DNA of 64,000 bases from UBA1258 sp963643225 (GTDB lineage Bacteria > Bacillota > Clostridia > Lachnospirales > Lachnospiraceae). The stretch lies in contig CAVIIX010000006.1 in the NCBI GenBank assembly GCA_963643225.1, forward strand, positions 1 to 64,000. Reading direction: 5' to 3'. The translations under genes and the position numbers were made by a program. The notes beneath the pieces were generated by a model. That model saw nothing but the letters and a program-made list of their open reading frames with translations. It did no database searches and had not been told where the DNA came from. Shown in pieces: positions 54,310 through 62,566 of this stretch (the stretch's first letter is position 1; each line of letters begins with the position of its first letter).

Positions 54310-54792
54310 TTGAAGAATTATGCTTCACCTAAGATTGAACGAATTGATAATTTCCTTGAGGGAGTATATGCGGCAGGAAGTGGTTATGTTCCGAGCATCG
54401 TTCCAGAAGAACCAAAGCCTGTTATTGGTGGATGGGAGATTAGCTGTGAATGGAGAAACCATAATACTGGACATCATTCGGAAGTGGCTATTAAAGGAAT
54501 TAATAACGGATTGATTTCCGGGGAGTCGTTGACAATGCACTTTGCCATTAATACAAGTGATTTCCAACTTGTTTCTGTAAAGGACAATGGCGGCTGTGAG
54601 GTTTATAATGTGTCTGAAGGTGGCTTTTCAATAATAAGAAGAGGACACTTTAATCCTGGCGAAAAAATAGAATTTAATATACAGATTGTAGTTAAGGGCA
54701 GTCAGTTCAATAAAGATAATACGGGATCATATGGTATTACAGGAACATGGTATCCATGCAGTATAACATGTACGGGATATATGGTTGGTTAG
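54310..54792 (+). CDS. Leader-bearing 160-aa protein, candidate large RiPP-like substrate
   Basis: A TTG start lies 6 nt after GAGGTG. The N-terminus MKNYASPKIERIDNFLEGVY has the aromatic-x-x-Pro-x-Ile-Glu pattern of peptide leaders, followed by AAGSG and a Pro/Glu-rich linker. Residues 41-160 form a beta-rich domain with WEISCEWRNHNTGHHSE, alternating strands and two C-terminal cysteines (YPCSITC), with a further Cys at about 46 and 106. No Sec signal peptide is present. I do not recognise the body; it vaguely resembles a carbohydrate-binding beta sandwich. It has its own strong promoter and terminator and sits between kinase 3 and exporter 2, the place of a precursor gene. Confidence 0.7.
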   Translation: MKNYASPKIERIDNFLEGVYAAGSGYVPSIVPEEPKPVIGGWEISCEWRNHNTGHHSEVAIKGINNGLISGESLTMHFAINTSDFQLVSVKDNGGCEVYNVSEGGFSIIRRGHFNPGEKIEFNIQIVVKGSQFNKDNTGSYGITGTWYPCSITCTGYMVG

Positions 54793-54813
54793 GTACGGAA
54801 CAGTATAAATGAG

Positions 54814-54846
54814 AGGCATCACTTAATGGGTGATGTCTTTTTTTGG
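54814..54846 (+). terminator. Terminator or attenuator before exporter 2
   Basis: GGCATCAC pairs with G(G)TGATGTC around a short loop and is followed by TTTTTTT. It separates the putative precursor from the exporter gene, a usual place for a partial terminator that lets precursor mRNA exceed exporter mRNA. Confidence 0.8.
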
Positions 54847-54856
54847 AGTTTAGATT

Positions 54857-56635
54857 ATGTTATCAAAATGGAAGCATTACATACAAAGAATCAAAGAAGG
54901 GCAGTTGAGAGAACTTAAAGTGCTGGTCAGGTGGCTGTGGAAATATGCCAAACCGCATCTTTTCATGATAGGGATATATACGGCTCTTGGATTGATGGGA
55001 ACTGCGGTATCACTTATCAGCAGTCTGGTATCAAGGGATCTGGTAGATATTATTACCGGCCATCAGACAGGAAAGCTGATTACTACATTTTGTGCAATGG
55101 TGGGTGTAACCCTTGGAAGCACTTTTGTGGGACAGATATCAAGCTATATATCCACGAAGATAAATTTAAAGGTAGATAATTACATAAAAGCAGAAGTGTT
55201 TGATGAAATTATGTCAACCGAGTGGGAGGCGTTGAATAAATATCACTCGGGAGAATTGCTGGTAAGATGGAGCAGCGATGTTTCAACAGTTGCTTCCGGA
55301 ATTTTAACGTTGGTTCCAAATGCTATTATTTATATCTTTCGATTTGTATCAGCACTTTTAATGGTCATAAAATATGATGCATCCTTTGCTGTATTTGCTT
55401 TGGCCGGTGTACCGGTCAGCTTGCTTATATCCAGGGAAGCAATGAAGAGAATGAAAAAGAATAATATGAGCACATTGGTAATCAGCGGGAAAATATCAAG
55501 CTTTAATCAGGAGGCATTTTCCAATGTACAGACACTTAAAGCCTTTGATATGATTTCTTTGTATTCCAGAAGATTGAGAGACCTGCAAAAGGAATATACA
55601 AGTGTTCGTCTGAAGTACCAGAAAATGTCAATTATAAATTCGATGATATTGACTGTAGTTTCTATGTTGGTTTCTTATTCTGCACAGGGTTGGGGAGTAT
55701 ATAAAGTATGGAGCGGAGCTATTTCGTATGGTACTATGACGATGTTTTTATCATTATCGACAATGCTTTCCGGTACTGTGAACAGCTTAATCAGTCTGTT
55801 TCCAAGTTCCATATCTCTTTTAAATTCGACAAAAAGATTAATGGATATATCAAATATGCCTAAGGAGGATTACAGCAAACGCGATGAGGTAAGCGCATTT
55901 TATCAAAAACATATATCAGAAGGTATTGGCATATGTGTTCGCAATGTCTCTTATGCTTATGGCGAGGGAGATATGGTATTCACTGATGCGGAATTTAATG
56001 CACATCCTCATGAAACATTAGCCTTTGTTGGACCTTCAGGTGAAGGAAAAACCACGATGATGCGATACATTCTTTCGATTATTAGAGCGAAACAGGGCGT
56101 TGGCTATTTGTGCGCAGGGGATAGCGTTCCGGAGGATGGACAATGTATTGAGCTGACAGCTTCAGCCCGCAAGCTGATGGCCTATGTACCACAGGGAAAT
56201 ACAATGTTTTCCGGAACTATAGCAGGAAATATGCGTAATGTCAAAGTGGATGCTACTGACGAAGAAATCATTGAGGCACTGAAAATGGCGTGCGCCTGGA
56301 AATTTGTGGAAAAACTTCCTGAGGGTATAAACAGCGAAATAATGGAATGTGGCGGTGGATTCTCAGAAGGGCAGGCACAGAGATTGTCAATTGCCAGAGC
56401 GTTACTGCGTAAATCACCGATTCTTTTGCTGGATGAAGCGACTTCGGCATTAGATGTTGCAACGGAGAGAGAGGTGCTTAGAAATATAATGGCTGATTCA
56501 TATCCGAGAACCTGCATTGTAACAACTCACAGACCAACTGTGCTGACAGTATGTAATCGGGTATATATGATAAAGAACAAAAAATGTGAGATGGTGAGTG
56601 CGGAAGAAATTGACAGTATGATAAAGGATTTCTAG
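54857..56635 (+). CDS. ABC exporter 2 (TMD-NBD fusion)
   Basis: Six-helix membrane domain (residues 30-330) plus ATPase with Walker A GPSGEGKTT, signature FSEGQAQR and Walker B ILLLDEATSALD. No peptidase domain. It is homologous to the 47986 exporter (shared MAYVPQGNTMFSGTI, IIEALKMACA/MIEALKMASA). 592 aa. It ends 8 nt from the convergent peptidase gene. Confidence 0.9.
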   Translation: MLSKWKHYIQRIKEGQLRELKVLVRWLWKYAKPHLFMIGIYTALGLMGTAVSLISSLVSRDLVDIITGHQTGKLITTFCAMVGVTLGSTFVGQISSYISTKINLKVDNYIKAEVFDEIMSTEWEALNKYHSGELLVRWSSDVSTVASGILTLVPNAIIYIFRFVSALLMVIKYDASFAVFALAGVPVSLLISREAMKRMKKNNMSTLVISGKISSFNQEAFSNVQTLKAFDMISLYSRRLRDLQKEYTSVRLKYQKMSIINSMILTVVSMLVSYSAQGWGVYKVWSGAISYGTMTMFLSLSTMLSGTVNSLISLFPSSISLLNSTKRLMDISNMPKEDYSKRDEVSAFYQKHISEGIGICVRNVSYAYGEGDMVFTDAEFNAHPHETLAFVGPSGEGKTTMMRYILSIIRAKQGVGYLCAGDSVPEDGQCIELTASARKLMAYVPQGNTMFSGTIAGNMRNVKVDATDEEIIEALKMACAWKFVEKLPEGINSEIMECGGGFSEGQAQRLSIARALLRKSPILLLDEATSALDVATEREVLRNIMADSYPRTCIVTTHRPTVLTVCNRVYMIKNKKCEMVSAEEIDSMIKDF

Positions 56636-56643
56636 AGCGTTAA

Positions 56644-57090
56644 TCAGCGAAGCTTGTTCCACAGATGTATAAAAACGGGACGGACAGGGCGCAGAACGAG
56701 CCATGCGGAAGCAACAATGCGGTAGAGATAGTTTTTCTGACAATCAATCAGCTTTCCTTTTCGCAGAATTTTAACGGCTTTTGCGAGAATTTGTGACTCT
56801 TTGACAGGTCCCTCCAGCCATGTCTGATTGTCGCCGAGCATATAGTAAAGACATACGCCGGAAGCATGTTTGATATGATGGACTCTGTGAAGCACATGTG
56901 TCCCGTCCTCTCGCTGAAAAAGTGCAATGTCTCCACGCTTTAATGGAAATTTGGGGCGTTGCAAATATACATCGTCTCTTCCACCATAGAAAAATGGACA
57001 CATACTGCTTCCTATGGGAGTAATTTTTAGAGTCTGGTTTTCTTTAAGCATATTTAACGTAAAAGAGAGGTTGGTCATTTTATAGCTCAT
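56644..57090 (-). CDS. S26-type signal peptidase-like protein
   Basis: PIGSSMCPFFYGGRDDV contains the catalytic Ser; KRGDIALFQREDGTHVLHRV and MLGDNQTW match the ER/archaeal-type boxes, where His replaces the Lys general base. 148 aa from ATG 57090 (an internal Met at 57078 is possible); the frame upstream to 57222 overlaps the histidine kinase and is rejected. A C-terminal hydrophobic segment may anchor it. It follows the two-component genes on the same strand. It may process an exported product of this locus, such as the 54310 protein. Confidence 0.78.
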   Translation of the reverse strand: MSYKMTNLSFTLNMLKENQTLKITPIGSSMCPFFYGGRDDVYLQRPKFPLKRGDIALFQREDGTHVLHRVHHIKHASGVCLYYMLGDNQTWLEGPVKESQILAKAVKILRKGKLIDCQKNYLYRIVASAWLVLRPVRPVFIHLWNKLR

Positions 57091-57136
57091 TTCTGTAGAT
57101 TGCGATGGAGATATTGTCGTATTAGTATACACTGCA

Positions 57137-57958
57137 TCAGCTAACGACAGGAAGTAAAATGGTAAAGCAGCACCCCTTTTCTTTAATGCTTTCACAGATA
57201 ACATTTCCTCCGTGCCTTTCAACGATTGCCTTTACAATAGATAAGCCTAATCCACTGCCGCCTTCAGAACCCGGGGTGCGGGCGGAGGATACGGTGTAAG
57301 TGCGGTTGAAGATATGTGGAAGGGCATCTTCCGGAATGCCCGGGCCGTTGTCTGAGACAGATATCTGCAAAGCAGAACAGTCATAGACGAGGGCGGCACT
57401 GAGCGTGATGCAGGAATCAGACTGTGTATATTTTGCCGCATTCGTAAACAGATTGTCCAGTACACGGACAAATTTCTGTATATCTATTTTTATCTGACAA
57501 TTTAAGCTGTCCGGAAGCTTTAGGCGCATATCATGAGAATCATAGCGGATGTCTGCAAGCGCATCGTAAAAATACTCTTCCAGAAACAATCCGGCATTTA
57601 CTGTTTCAAAATTAAGCTCCTTTGAGTTGTCCTCCACGCAGAACAGGTAGTACATATCCTGAATCAGGTCTTCTAAAGTTTTTGTTCGTCGGTCTATCAG
57701 GACAATGGTGGATTTTATATCTTCAAGGGACAAAGTATCGTTTTTCCCCAAATAGTCCAATGCACTGCGGATAGCTGTAATTGGGGCGCGCAGGTCATGG
57801 AATATATTCGATAGCATTTCTTCACGCTCCTTCTTAACCTGCAAAAGCCTCTGGTTTACATTTTTAAGCTCTACCGTAGCAGCCAACAGCTTTGAGGACA
57901 GACTTTCTATTGTTTCACTTTCAAGCTGCGGCTTGCTGAATTGATTTTTCTTTTTCAT
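57137..57958 (-). CDS. Sensor histidine kinase without membrane segments
   Basis: HisKA H-box FHDLRAPITAIRSAL, N-box NLFTNAAKYTQ, G-boxes DNGPGIPED and GGSGLGLSIVKAI. A coiled coil of about 60 residues precedes the H-box, and no transmembrane helix or sensory domain is visible, so the input is likely a cytoplasmic or protein partner. 273 aa from ATG 57958. It follows the response regulator gene by 79 nt. Confidence 0.9.
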   Translation of the reverse strand: MKKKNQFSKPQLESETIESLSSKLLAATVELKNVNQRLLQVKKEREEMLSNIFHDLRAPITAIRSALDYLGKNDTLSLEDIKSTIVLIDRRTKTLEDLIQDMYYLFCVEDNSKELNFETVNAGLFLEEYFYDALADIRYDSHDMRLKLPDSLNCQIKIDIQKFVRVLDNLFTNAAKYTQSDSCITLSAALVYDCSALQISVSDNGPGIPEDALPHIFNRTYTVSSARTPGSEGGSGLGLSIVKAIVERHGGNVICESIKEKGCCFTILLPVVS

Positions 57959-58037
57959 ATATAATATCGACCTTATTTGCATGTGTTTGCTACATACAGC
58001 TTTGGAGCACTACATTCCTGCTGATAAAAGAATAACC

Positions 58038-58727
58038 CTATTTTACAATGAATTTGTAGCCCTTGGACCATACTGTTTCTATCATATTCTCAAGATCAAA
58101 ATCAACAGCCATTTTCTTACGCAGACGGCTTACATTTACCATGACGGAACGGCGGTCAGTTTCCAGATAGGAGCCAAACAGCGCGGTTCCCAGTTCCTCA
58201 AAGGTTACTTCCTTGTTCGGATGGGTAGCGAGATAGAGAAGCACTTCATATTCCCTGTTGGCAAGCATTAAGCTTTCGTTCTTATAGAGAGCTTTATGAT
58301 TCAGTCTGTCAATGACAAGATTATGAAAGGTGAGTATGTTTGCATCTTGGACTGGAGTTGAGTAACGTTCGACTCTCCGAAGGATTACATCAATGCGAGC
58401 TTTTAGCTCCCTAAGACTGTAGGGCTTTACGATGTAGTCGTCTGCGCCGGTCAGCAGTCCGTTGACCTTATCATTCTCGGAGCTTTTGCCGGTAAGGAAA
58501 ATGATGGGAGCAGTAGTAAATTTTCGAAGCTCTGAGCATACCTGATAGCCATCCATGCCTGGCATCATGATATCTAACAGGATGCAGTCCGGCTGGTATT
58601 TTTTTGCCATGCCGATGCTCTTTTCAGAATCCGAAGAAATATACACGTTAAAGCCTTCGGAAGTCAAATATTTTTTGTTAATCTCCAACACCTCATTGTC
58701 GTCGTCAATCAGAAGCAGTGTCGCCAT
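58038..58727 (-). CDS. OmpR-family response regulator
   Basis: Receiver domain with DDDNEVLE acidic pocket, phosphoacceptor Asp in CILLDIMMPGMDG, then the FLTGKSS and KPYSLREL motifs. A winged-helix DNA-binding domain follows (LANREYEVLLYLATHPN; VNVSRLRKKM). 229 aa. It is divergent from the priming transferase at 58881, so it may control the locus. TAGGAG precedes the ATG. Confidence 0.94.
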   Translation of the reverse strand: MATLLLIDDDNEVLEINKKYLTSEGFNVYISSDSEKSIGMAKKYQPDCILLDIMMPGMDGYQVCSELRKFTTAPIIFLTGKSSENDKVNGLLTGADDYIVKPYSLRELKARIDVILRRVERYSTPVQDANILTFHNLVIDRLNHKALYKNESLMLANREYEVLLYLATHPNKEVTFEELGTALFGSYLETDRRSVMVNVSRLRKKMAVDFDLENMIETVWSKGYKFIVK

Positions 58728-58818
58728 GAAAAATCTCCTATTGAAATTAATAGTTACAGTTTACCATAAAATAGGAAAAGAAACCATTGCGAAAAGATTT
58801 TAAGAAAATGTTATATAT

Positions 58819-58847
58819 TTGCGTTTAACCATGCTTAAGTATATAAT
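58819..58847 (+). promoter_or_regulatory. Promoter of the priming sugar transferase
   Basis: TTGCGT (58819-58824), 17 nt, TATAAT (58842-58847), 34 bp before the GTG start and divergent from the response regulator. Confidence 0.82.
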
Positions 58848-58880
58848 AAATAGAAAATAGTTATATACGGGGGAAGGCTT

Positions 58881-60284
58881 GTGAATAAGTCAAATGCAAG
58901 TGCAAATACAAACGTTTTACAGATAGCATTGGATATTGTCATTATGGTGGCAGCCTATCTGATTGATCTGGTTTGTTTTGGGAATAGTCTTGAAGAGGGA
59001 ACATTGCTTGGATATACGATTCTGTGCGGTGTGTTTGTATTGATTTTTATTTTATCCAACAAAGAGGGATATCTGTACAACATCACATTGTTTTATTATA
59101 TGGACCGTATTCACAGAAAGCTGACAAAGTCTTTTCTGATAGCTATGATTGCAACTATGGCAGTAATGAATTATGTGGAGAGTTTTGAAACTGGTCGAAA
59201 ATTCTATTTTTTTTATCTGATTCTCTCGTATGCTCTTGTTTGTATCAAGATGTTTTTCTATAAGCCCTTGATGGCCTATATCCAAAAAGACAGAGTTCCA
59301 AGAATTGCATTCGTAGGTAAGGTGGGGGCATTTAACAAGTTTCGGTATTTTATGGAAAAAACCAGTATTCATATTGAACTGGTGGGATATATTGCAGCGA
59401 CAAGGCATGAGCTTGAGGAGGATTACGACCATAAATACATCGGATGTCTGGAGGATTTGGAAACTTTAATCAGAACTTACAACATAGATCAGATATGTAT
59501 CCTCCAGAAGAACAGCGAAGAACTTCCGATTACGCAGAAATATGTTGATTTGTGTATTGAGATGGGGGTGACAGTCAGGCTGATTGTCGATTTCTATAAG
59601 AGAAGACGTGCAAACAATTATGTGAGCTCGGTGGGAACATATCCGGTTATCACATACCATACGATTACCTTGAATGCCTACGAACAGATGCTGAAGAGGA
59701 TTATAGACCTGATTGGAGGGCTGGTTGGATGTATCCTGTCTTCCCCGATTATGCTAGTGACTGCAATCGCAATCAAGCTGGATTCACCTGGTCCGGTTAT
59801 TTTCAAACAGATACGCGTAGGGCAGAACGGCCGCCATTTTATGATATATAAATTTCGCAGTATGTATATTGATGCAGAAGAACGTAAGAAGGAATTGATG
59901 GTGCAGAATGAGATTGCAGGCGGGGTTATGTTTAAGATGAAGGACGACCCTCGCATTACAAGGGTTGGAAATGTAATCAGAAAGTTCAGCATTGACGAAT
60001 TGCCGCAGTTTTTTAACGTGGTTCAGGGAACTATGAGCCTTGTTGGGACAAGACCACCGACAGTGGATGAGGTGGAAAAGTATCAGCGTAATCAGTGGAG
60101 ACGAATCAGTATTAAGCCGGGAATAACGGGCATGTGGCAGGTTAGCGGAAGAAGCAATGTTAAGAACTTTGATGAGATTGTAGAGATGGACCTGGATTAC
60201 ATAGATAACTGGTCGCTTGCATTGGATATCAAAATATTGTTTAAGACGGTGTTCGTGCTGCTGAAACATAATGATGCCTGCTGA
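58881..60284 (+). CDS. Undecaprenyl-phosphate priming sugar-phosphate transferase (WbaP/CpsE type)
   Basis: Five hydrophobic helices in the N-terminal half are followed by the bacterial sugar transferase domain with KRIIDLIGGLVGCILSSPI, GPVIFKQIRVGQNGRHF, KFRSM, FSIDELPQFFNVVQG, LVGTRPP and KPGITGMWQVSGRS. It starts repeat-unit assembly by loading a hexose-1-phosphate onto undecaprenyl phosphate. GTG start behind GGGGGAAGG. 467 aa. It is far from the other assembly genes, beyond the peptide block, which shows that the block lies inside the polysaccharide locus. Confidence 0.93.
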   Translation: MNKSNASANTNVLQIALDIVIMVAAYLIDLVCFGNSLEEGTLLGYTILCGVFVLIFILSNKEGYLYNITLFYYMDRIHRKLTKSFLIAMIATMAVMNYVESFETGRKFYFFYLILSYALVCIKMFFYKPLMAYIQKDRVPRIAFVGKVGAFNKFRYFMEKTSIHIELVGYIAATRHELEEDYDHKYIGCLEDLETLIRTYNIDQICILQKNSEELPITQKYVDLCIEMGVTVRLIVDFYKRRRANNYVSSVGTYPVITYHTITLNAYEQMLKRIIDLIGGLVGCILSSPIMLVTAIAIKLDSPGPVIFKQIRVGQNGRHFMIYKFRSMYIDAEERKKELMVQNEIAGGVMFKMKDDPRITRVGNVIRKFSIDELPQFFNVVQGTMSLVGTRPPTVDEVEKYQRNQWRRISIKPGITGMWQVSGRSNVKNFDEIVEMDLDYIDNWSLALDIKILFKTVFVLLKHNDAC

Positions 60285-60310
60285 TGTACAGAACAGCAGA
60301 TAAGATTGAA

Positions 60311-60400
60311 AAGGTGCTTTGGCAAAAGCCCGTACCTTGTAAGGCACGCAGTGCCGCCTTTAGTAGAGCCGTAGCAAAGCAGATTGCGAATATCATTGAC
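60311..60400 (+). repeat. B-type structured repeat, truncated copy B3
   Basis: It begins at the second hairpin (AAGGTGCTTtggcaAAAGCccgTACCTT), then GGCACGCAGTGCC and the GTAGCAAAGCAGATTGCG 3' end, more diverged than B1/B2. It closes the accessory island. Confidence 0.85.
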
Positions 60401-60513
60401 AAATTAAAAAAATGTGAACCTTTTCTTAACGTACTAAAGTCCTATATATTAGAGAGACAGAAATACAACGGACAAATGTTACTGAAGACTTATTGAAAGG
60501 AAAGGTATTCGCA

Positions 60514-60654
60514 ATGGGAAATAATAATGGTAATTTGGCTCTTGGATTGATAACCGGTTTTGGCATTTTTGCGGTGGGCGCACTATTTGAGCCGCTTCTT
60601 ATGATTTTGGGTGGATTGATTATTATTTCCGGGACGGTGACAAAGGTAGTTTAA
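60514..60654 (+). CDS. 46-aa small hydrophobic protein
   Basis: A GAAAGGAAAGG site precedes the ATG. The product, MGNNNGNLALGLITGFGIFA followed by a second hydrophobic run ending SGTVTKVV, is one or two membrane helices with a short Asn-rich head. It is too short for ordinary ORF calling. It may be a small membrane regulator or remain of the island edge; no family recognised. Confidence 0.55.
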   Translation: MGNNNGNLALGLITGFGIFAVGALFEPLLMILGGLIIISGTVTKVV

Positions 60655-60698
60655 CTCAGTCAGAAAAATACCACTCATCCAAATGAAATTAAATAATT

Positions 60699-60727
60699 TT
60701 GTTTATTTAACTATTTTATGATATACT
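60699..60727 (+). promoter_or_regulatory. Promoter of the flavoprotein gene
   Basis: TTGTTT (60699-60704), 17 nt, TATACT (60722-60727), 45 bp before ATG 60773. Confidence 0.7.
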
Positions 60728-60772
60728 GACTAGGTTGTTTATCAAACAAATATTTTTTGGAGCAAAATTATT

Positions 60773-62143
60773 ATGAAATACGATGTTGTAATTATTGGTG
60801 CAGGTCCAGGCGGTATTTTCTCTGCCTACGAGCTTATGAAGAAGGCTCCTGATTTAAAGGTATGTGTTTTTGAAGCAGGAAACACACTTGATAAGAGACA
60901 CTGCCCCATTGACGGTAAAAAGGTAAAAAGCTGCATTAAGTGTAAGACCTGTTCCATTATGAACGGTTTTGGCGGTGCAGGCGCTTTCTCTGACGGTAAA
61001 TATAATATTACAAATGATTTTGGCGGTACCTTATATCAGTATATAGGTAAGGACAAAGCACTCGAACTCATGAAGTACGTGGATGACATTAATATGTCCC
61101 ACGGCGGAGAAGGCACAAGGATGTTTTCAACTGCAGGCTCTGAATTTAAAAAGCTCTGCATGCAGAATAAATTAACACTTTTAGATGCATCCGTTCGTCA
61201 CCTGGGTACGGACATCAATTATGTAGTGCTTGAAAATCTTTATAATGAATTAAAGGAACATATTGAATTTAAATTCAATACTCCCGTTACTTCAATTGTA
61301 GCACTGAATAAGGGCTTTAAAATTAATTATGCAGACGGAAGCATTGAATGCGATAAGTGTATAGTATCTGTAGGCAGAAGCGGCAGTAAGTGGATGGAAG
61401 AGGTATGTAAGGATTTGAATATCGATACTCTTTCAAACAGAGTTGATATTGGTGTCAGAGTTGAACTTCCCGCTGCGATTTTCTCGCATTTAACAGATGC
61501 TTTATACGAAAGTAAAATCGTATACAGAACAGAGAAATTTGAAGATGCCGTAAGAACCTTCTGCATGAATCCTAACGGTATCGTGGTTAATGAAAATACA
61601 AACGGCATTGTGACAGTTAACGGTCACAGCTTTGAAGACCCTGCCAAGAAAACAGACAATACTAACTTCGCATTACTTGTATCCAAGCACTTTTCAGAGC
61701 CCTTTAAGGAAAGCAATGCATATGGTGAATCCATTGCAAGACTTTCAAATATGCTTGGCGGCGGTGTAATTGTACAAAGATTCGGAGACCTTGAAAGAGG
61801 AAGAAGATCCAATGCAAAGAGAATAGAAGAGGGTACCGTAAGACCTACCCTTGATGCTACTCCTGGCGATTTAAGCTTAGTACTTCCAAAGCGTATTCTT
61901 GACGGCATTATGGAAATGATTTATGCCCTTGATAAAATCGCTCCCGGTACAGCCAATGATGACACACTTTTATACGGCGTTGAAGTTAAATTCTATAACA
62001 TGGAGGTTAAGCTTGATGAAAATCTTGAAACCTCTTATAAGGGCTTATACATTATCGGAGACGGTTCGGGTGTAACACATTCCTTATCCCATGCATCCGC
62101 AAGCGGCGTATACGTAGCAGGTAAAATAATAGAAAATATGTAA
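60773..62143 (+). CDS. FAD-dependent dehydrogenase of the COG2509 group
   Basis: N-terminal FAD motif VVIIGAGPGGIFSAYELMKK; cysteines in RHCPIDGKKVKSCIKCKTCS; a C-terminal FAD-contact motif YIIGDGSGVTHSLSHASASG. Members of this group are uncharacterised flavoproteins in anaerobes; electron donor and acceptor are unknown. 456 aa. Monocistronic with its own promoter and terminator. Confidence 0.87.
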   Translation: MKYDVVIIGAGPGGIFSAYELMKKAPDLKVCVFEAGNTLDKRHCPIDGKKVKSCIKCKTCSIMNGFGGAGAFSDGKYNITNDFGGTLYQYIGKDKALELMKYVDDINMSHGGEGTRMFSTAGSEFKKLCMQNKLTLLDASVRHLGTDINYVVLENLYNELKEHIEFKFNTPVTSIVALNKGFKINYADGSIECDKCIVSVGRSGSKWMEEVCKDLNIDTLSNRVDIGVRVELPAAIFSHLTDALYESKIVYRTEKFEDAVRTFCMNPNGIVVNENTNGIVTVNGHSFEDPAKKTDNTNFALLVSKHFSEPFKESNAYGESIARLSNMLGGGVIVQRFGDLERGRRSNAKRIEEGTVRPTLDATPGDLSLVLPKRILDGIMEMIYALDKIAPGTANDDTLLYGVEVKFYNMEVKLDENLETSYKGLYIIGDGSGVTHSLSHASASGVYVAGKIIENM

Positions 62144-62144
62144 A

Positions 62145-62181
62145 AAAAAGGAACTTCATATCTGATATGAAGTTCTTTTTT
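62145..62181. terminator. Bidirectional terminator
   Basis: AAAAAGGAACTTCATA pairs with TATGAAGTTCTTTTT around TCTGA, between the convergent flavoprotein and DtxR-like genes. Confidence 0.93.
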
Positions 62182-62185
62182 AAAC

Positions 62186-62554
62186 CTAGAGTAAATTTGT
62201 AAACCTTTTTTTGATTGCCTCAAAGGTTTCATCGCTTATGTCGTGCTCAATTTTGCAGGCGTCATTGGCGGCTGTTTCCTTTGACACCCCAAGGCTCATT
62301 AAAAGATCTGTTAAAATAGTGTGTCGTTCATAAATCTTTTTTGCTATTTCAAGACCTTTTTTAGTAAGGGTAATGTAATTATCCTTATCTATTTCAATGT
62401 ATTTGCCTTCCTTTAAATTGCTCATGGCTCTTGAAACGGAGGGCTTTGAAAAGCCCATATATCCACATATGTCTATATTTCTTACGTTTTTGTTTCCTTT
62501 TGAAAGTATGAGAATTGTCTCAAGGTACATTTCACCAGATTCCTGTATAGCCAT
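62186..62554 (-). CDS. DtxR/MntR-family metal-dependent regulator
   Basis: 122 aa: winged helix (NIDICGYMGFSKPSVSRAM) preceded by GEMYLETILILSKGNKNVR, then a dimerisation helix set with HTILTDLLMSLGVSKETA and ACKIEHDISDETF, whose Glu/His residues match the metal-binding dimer region. It lacks the SH3-like third domain, like MntR. A target gene is not adjacent. Confidence 0.9.
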   Translation of the reverse strand: MAIQESGEMYLETILILSKGNKNVRNIDICGYMGFSKPSVSRAMSNLKEGKYIEIDKDNYITLTKKGLEIAKKIYERHTILTDLLMSLGVSKETAANDACKIEHDISDETFEAIKKRFTNLL

Positions 62555-62566
62555 AATTATCCTCTC

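Noticed and set aside
57091..57222. N-terminal extension of the S26 peptidase
   Set aside because: It overlaps the 3' end of the histidine kinase gene in another frame and would place non-conserved residues before the catalytic domain.
60284..60496. 70-codon frame between the priming transferase and the small peptide
   Set aside because: Most of it is repeat B3 read as protein; no ribosome site.
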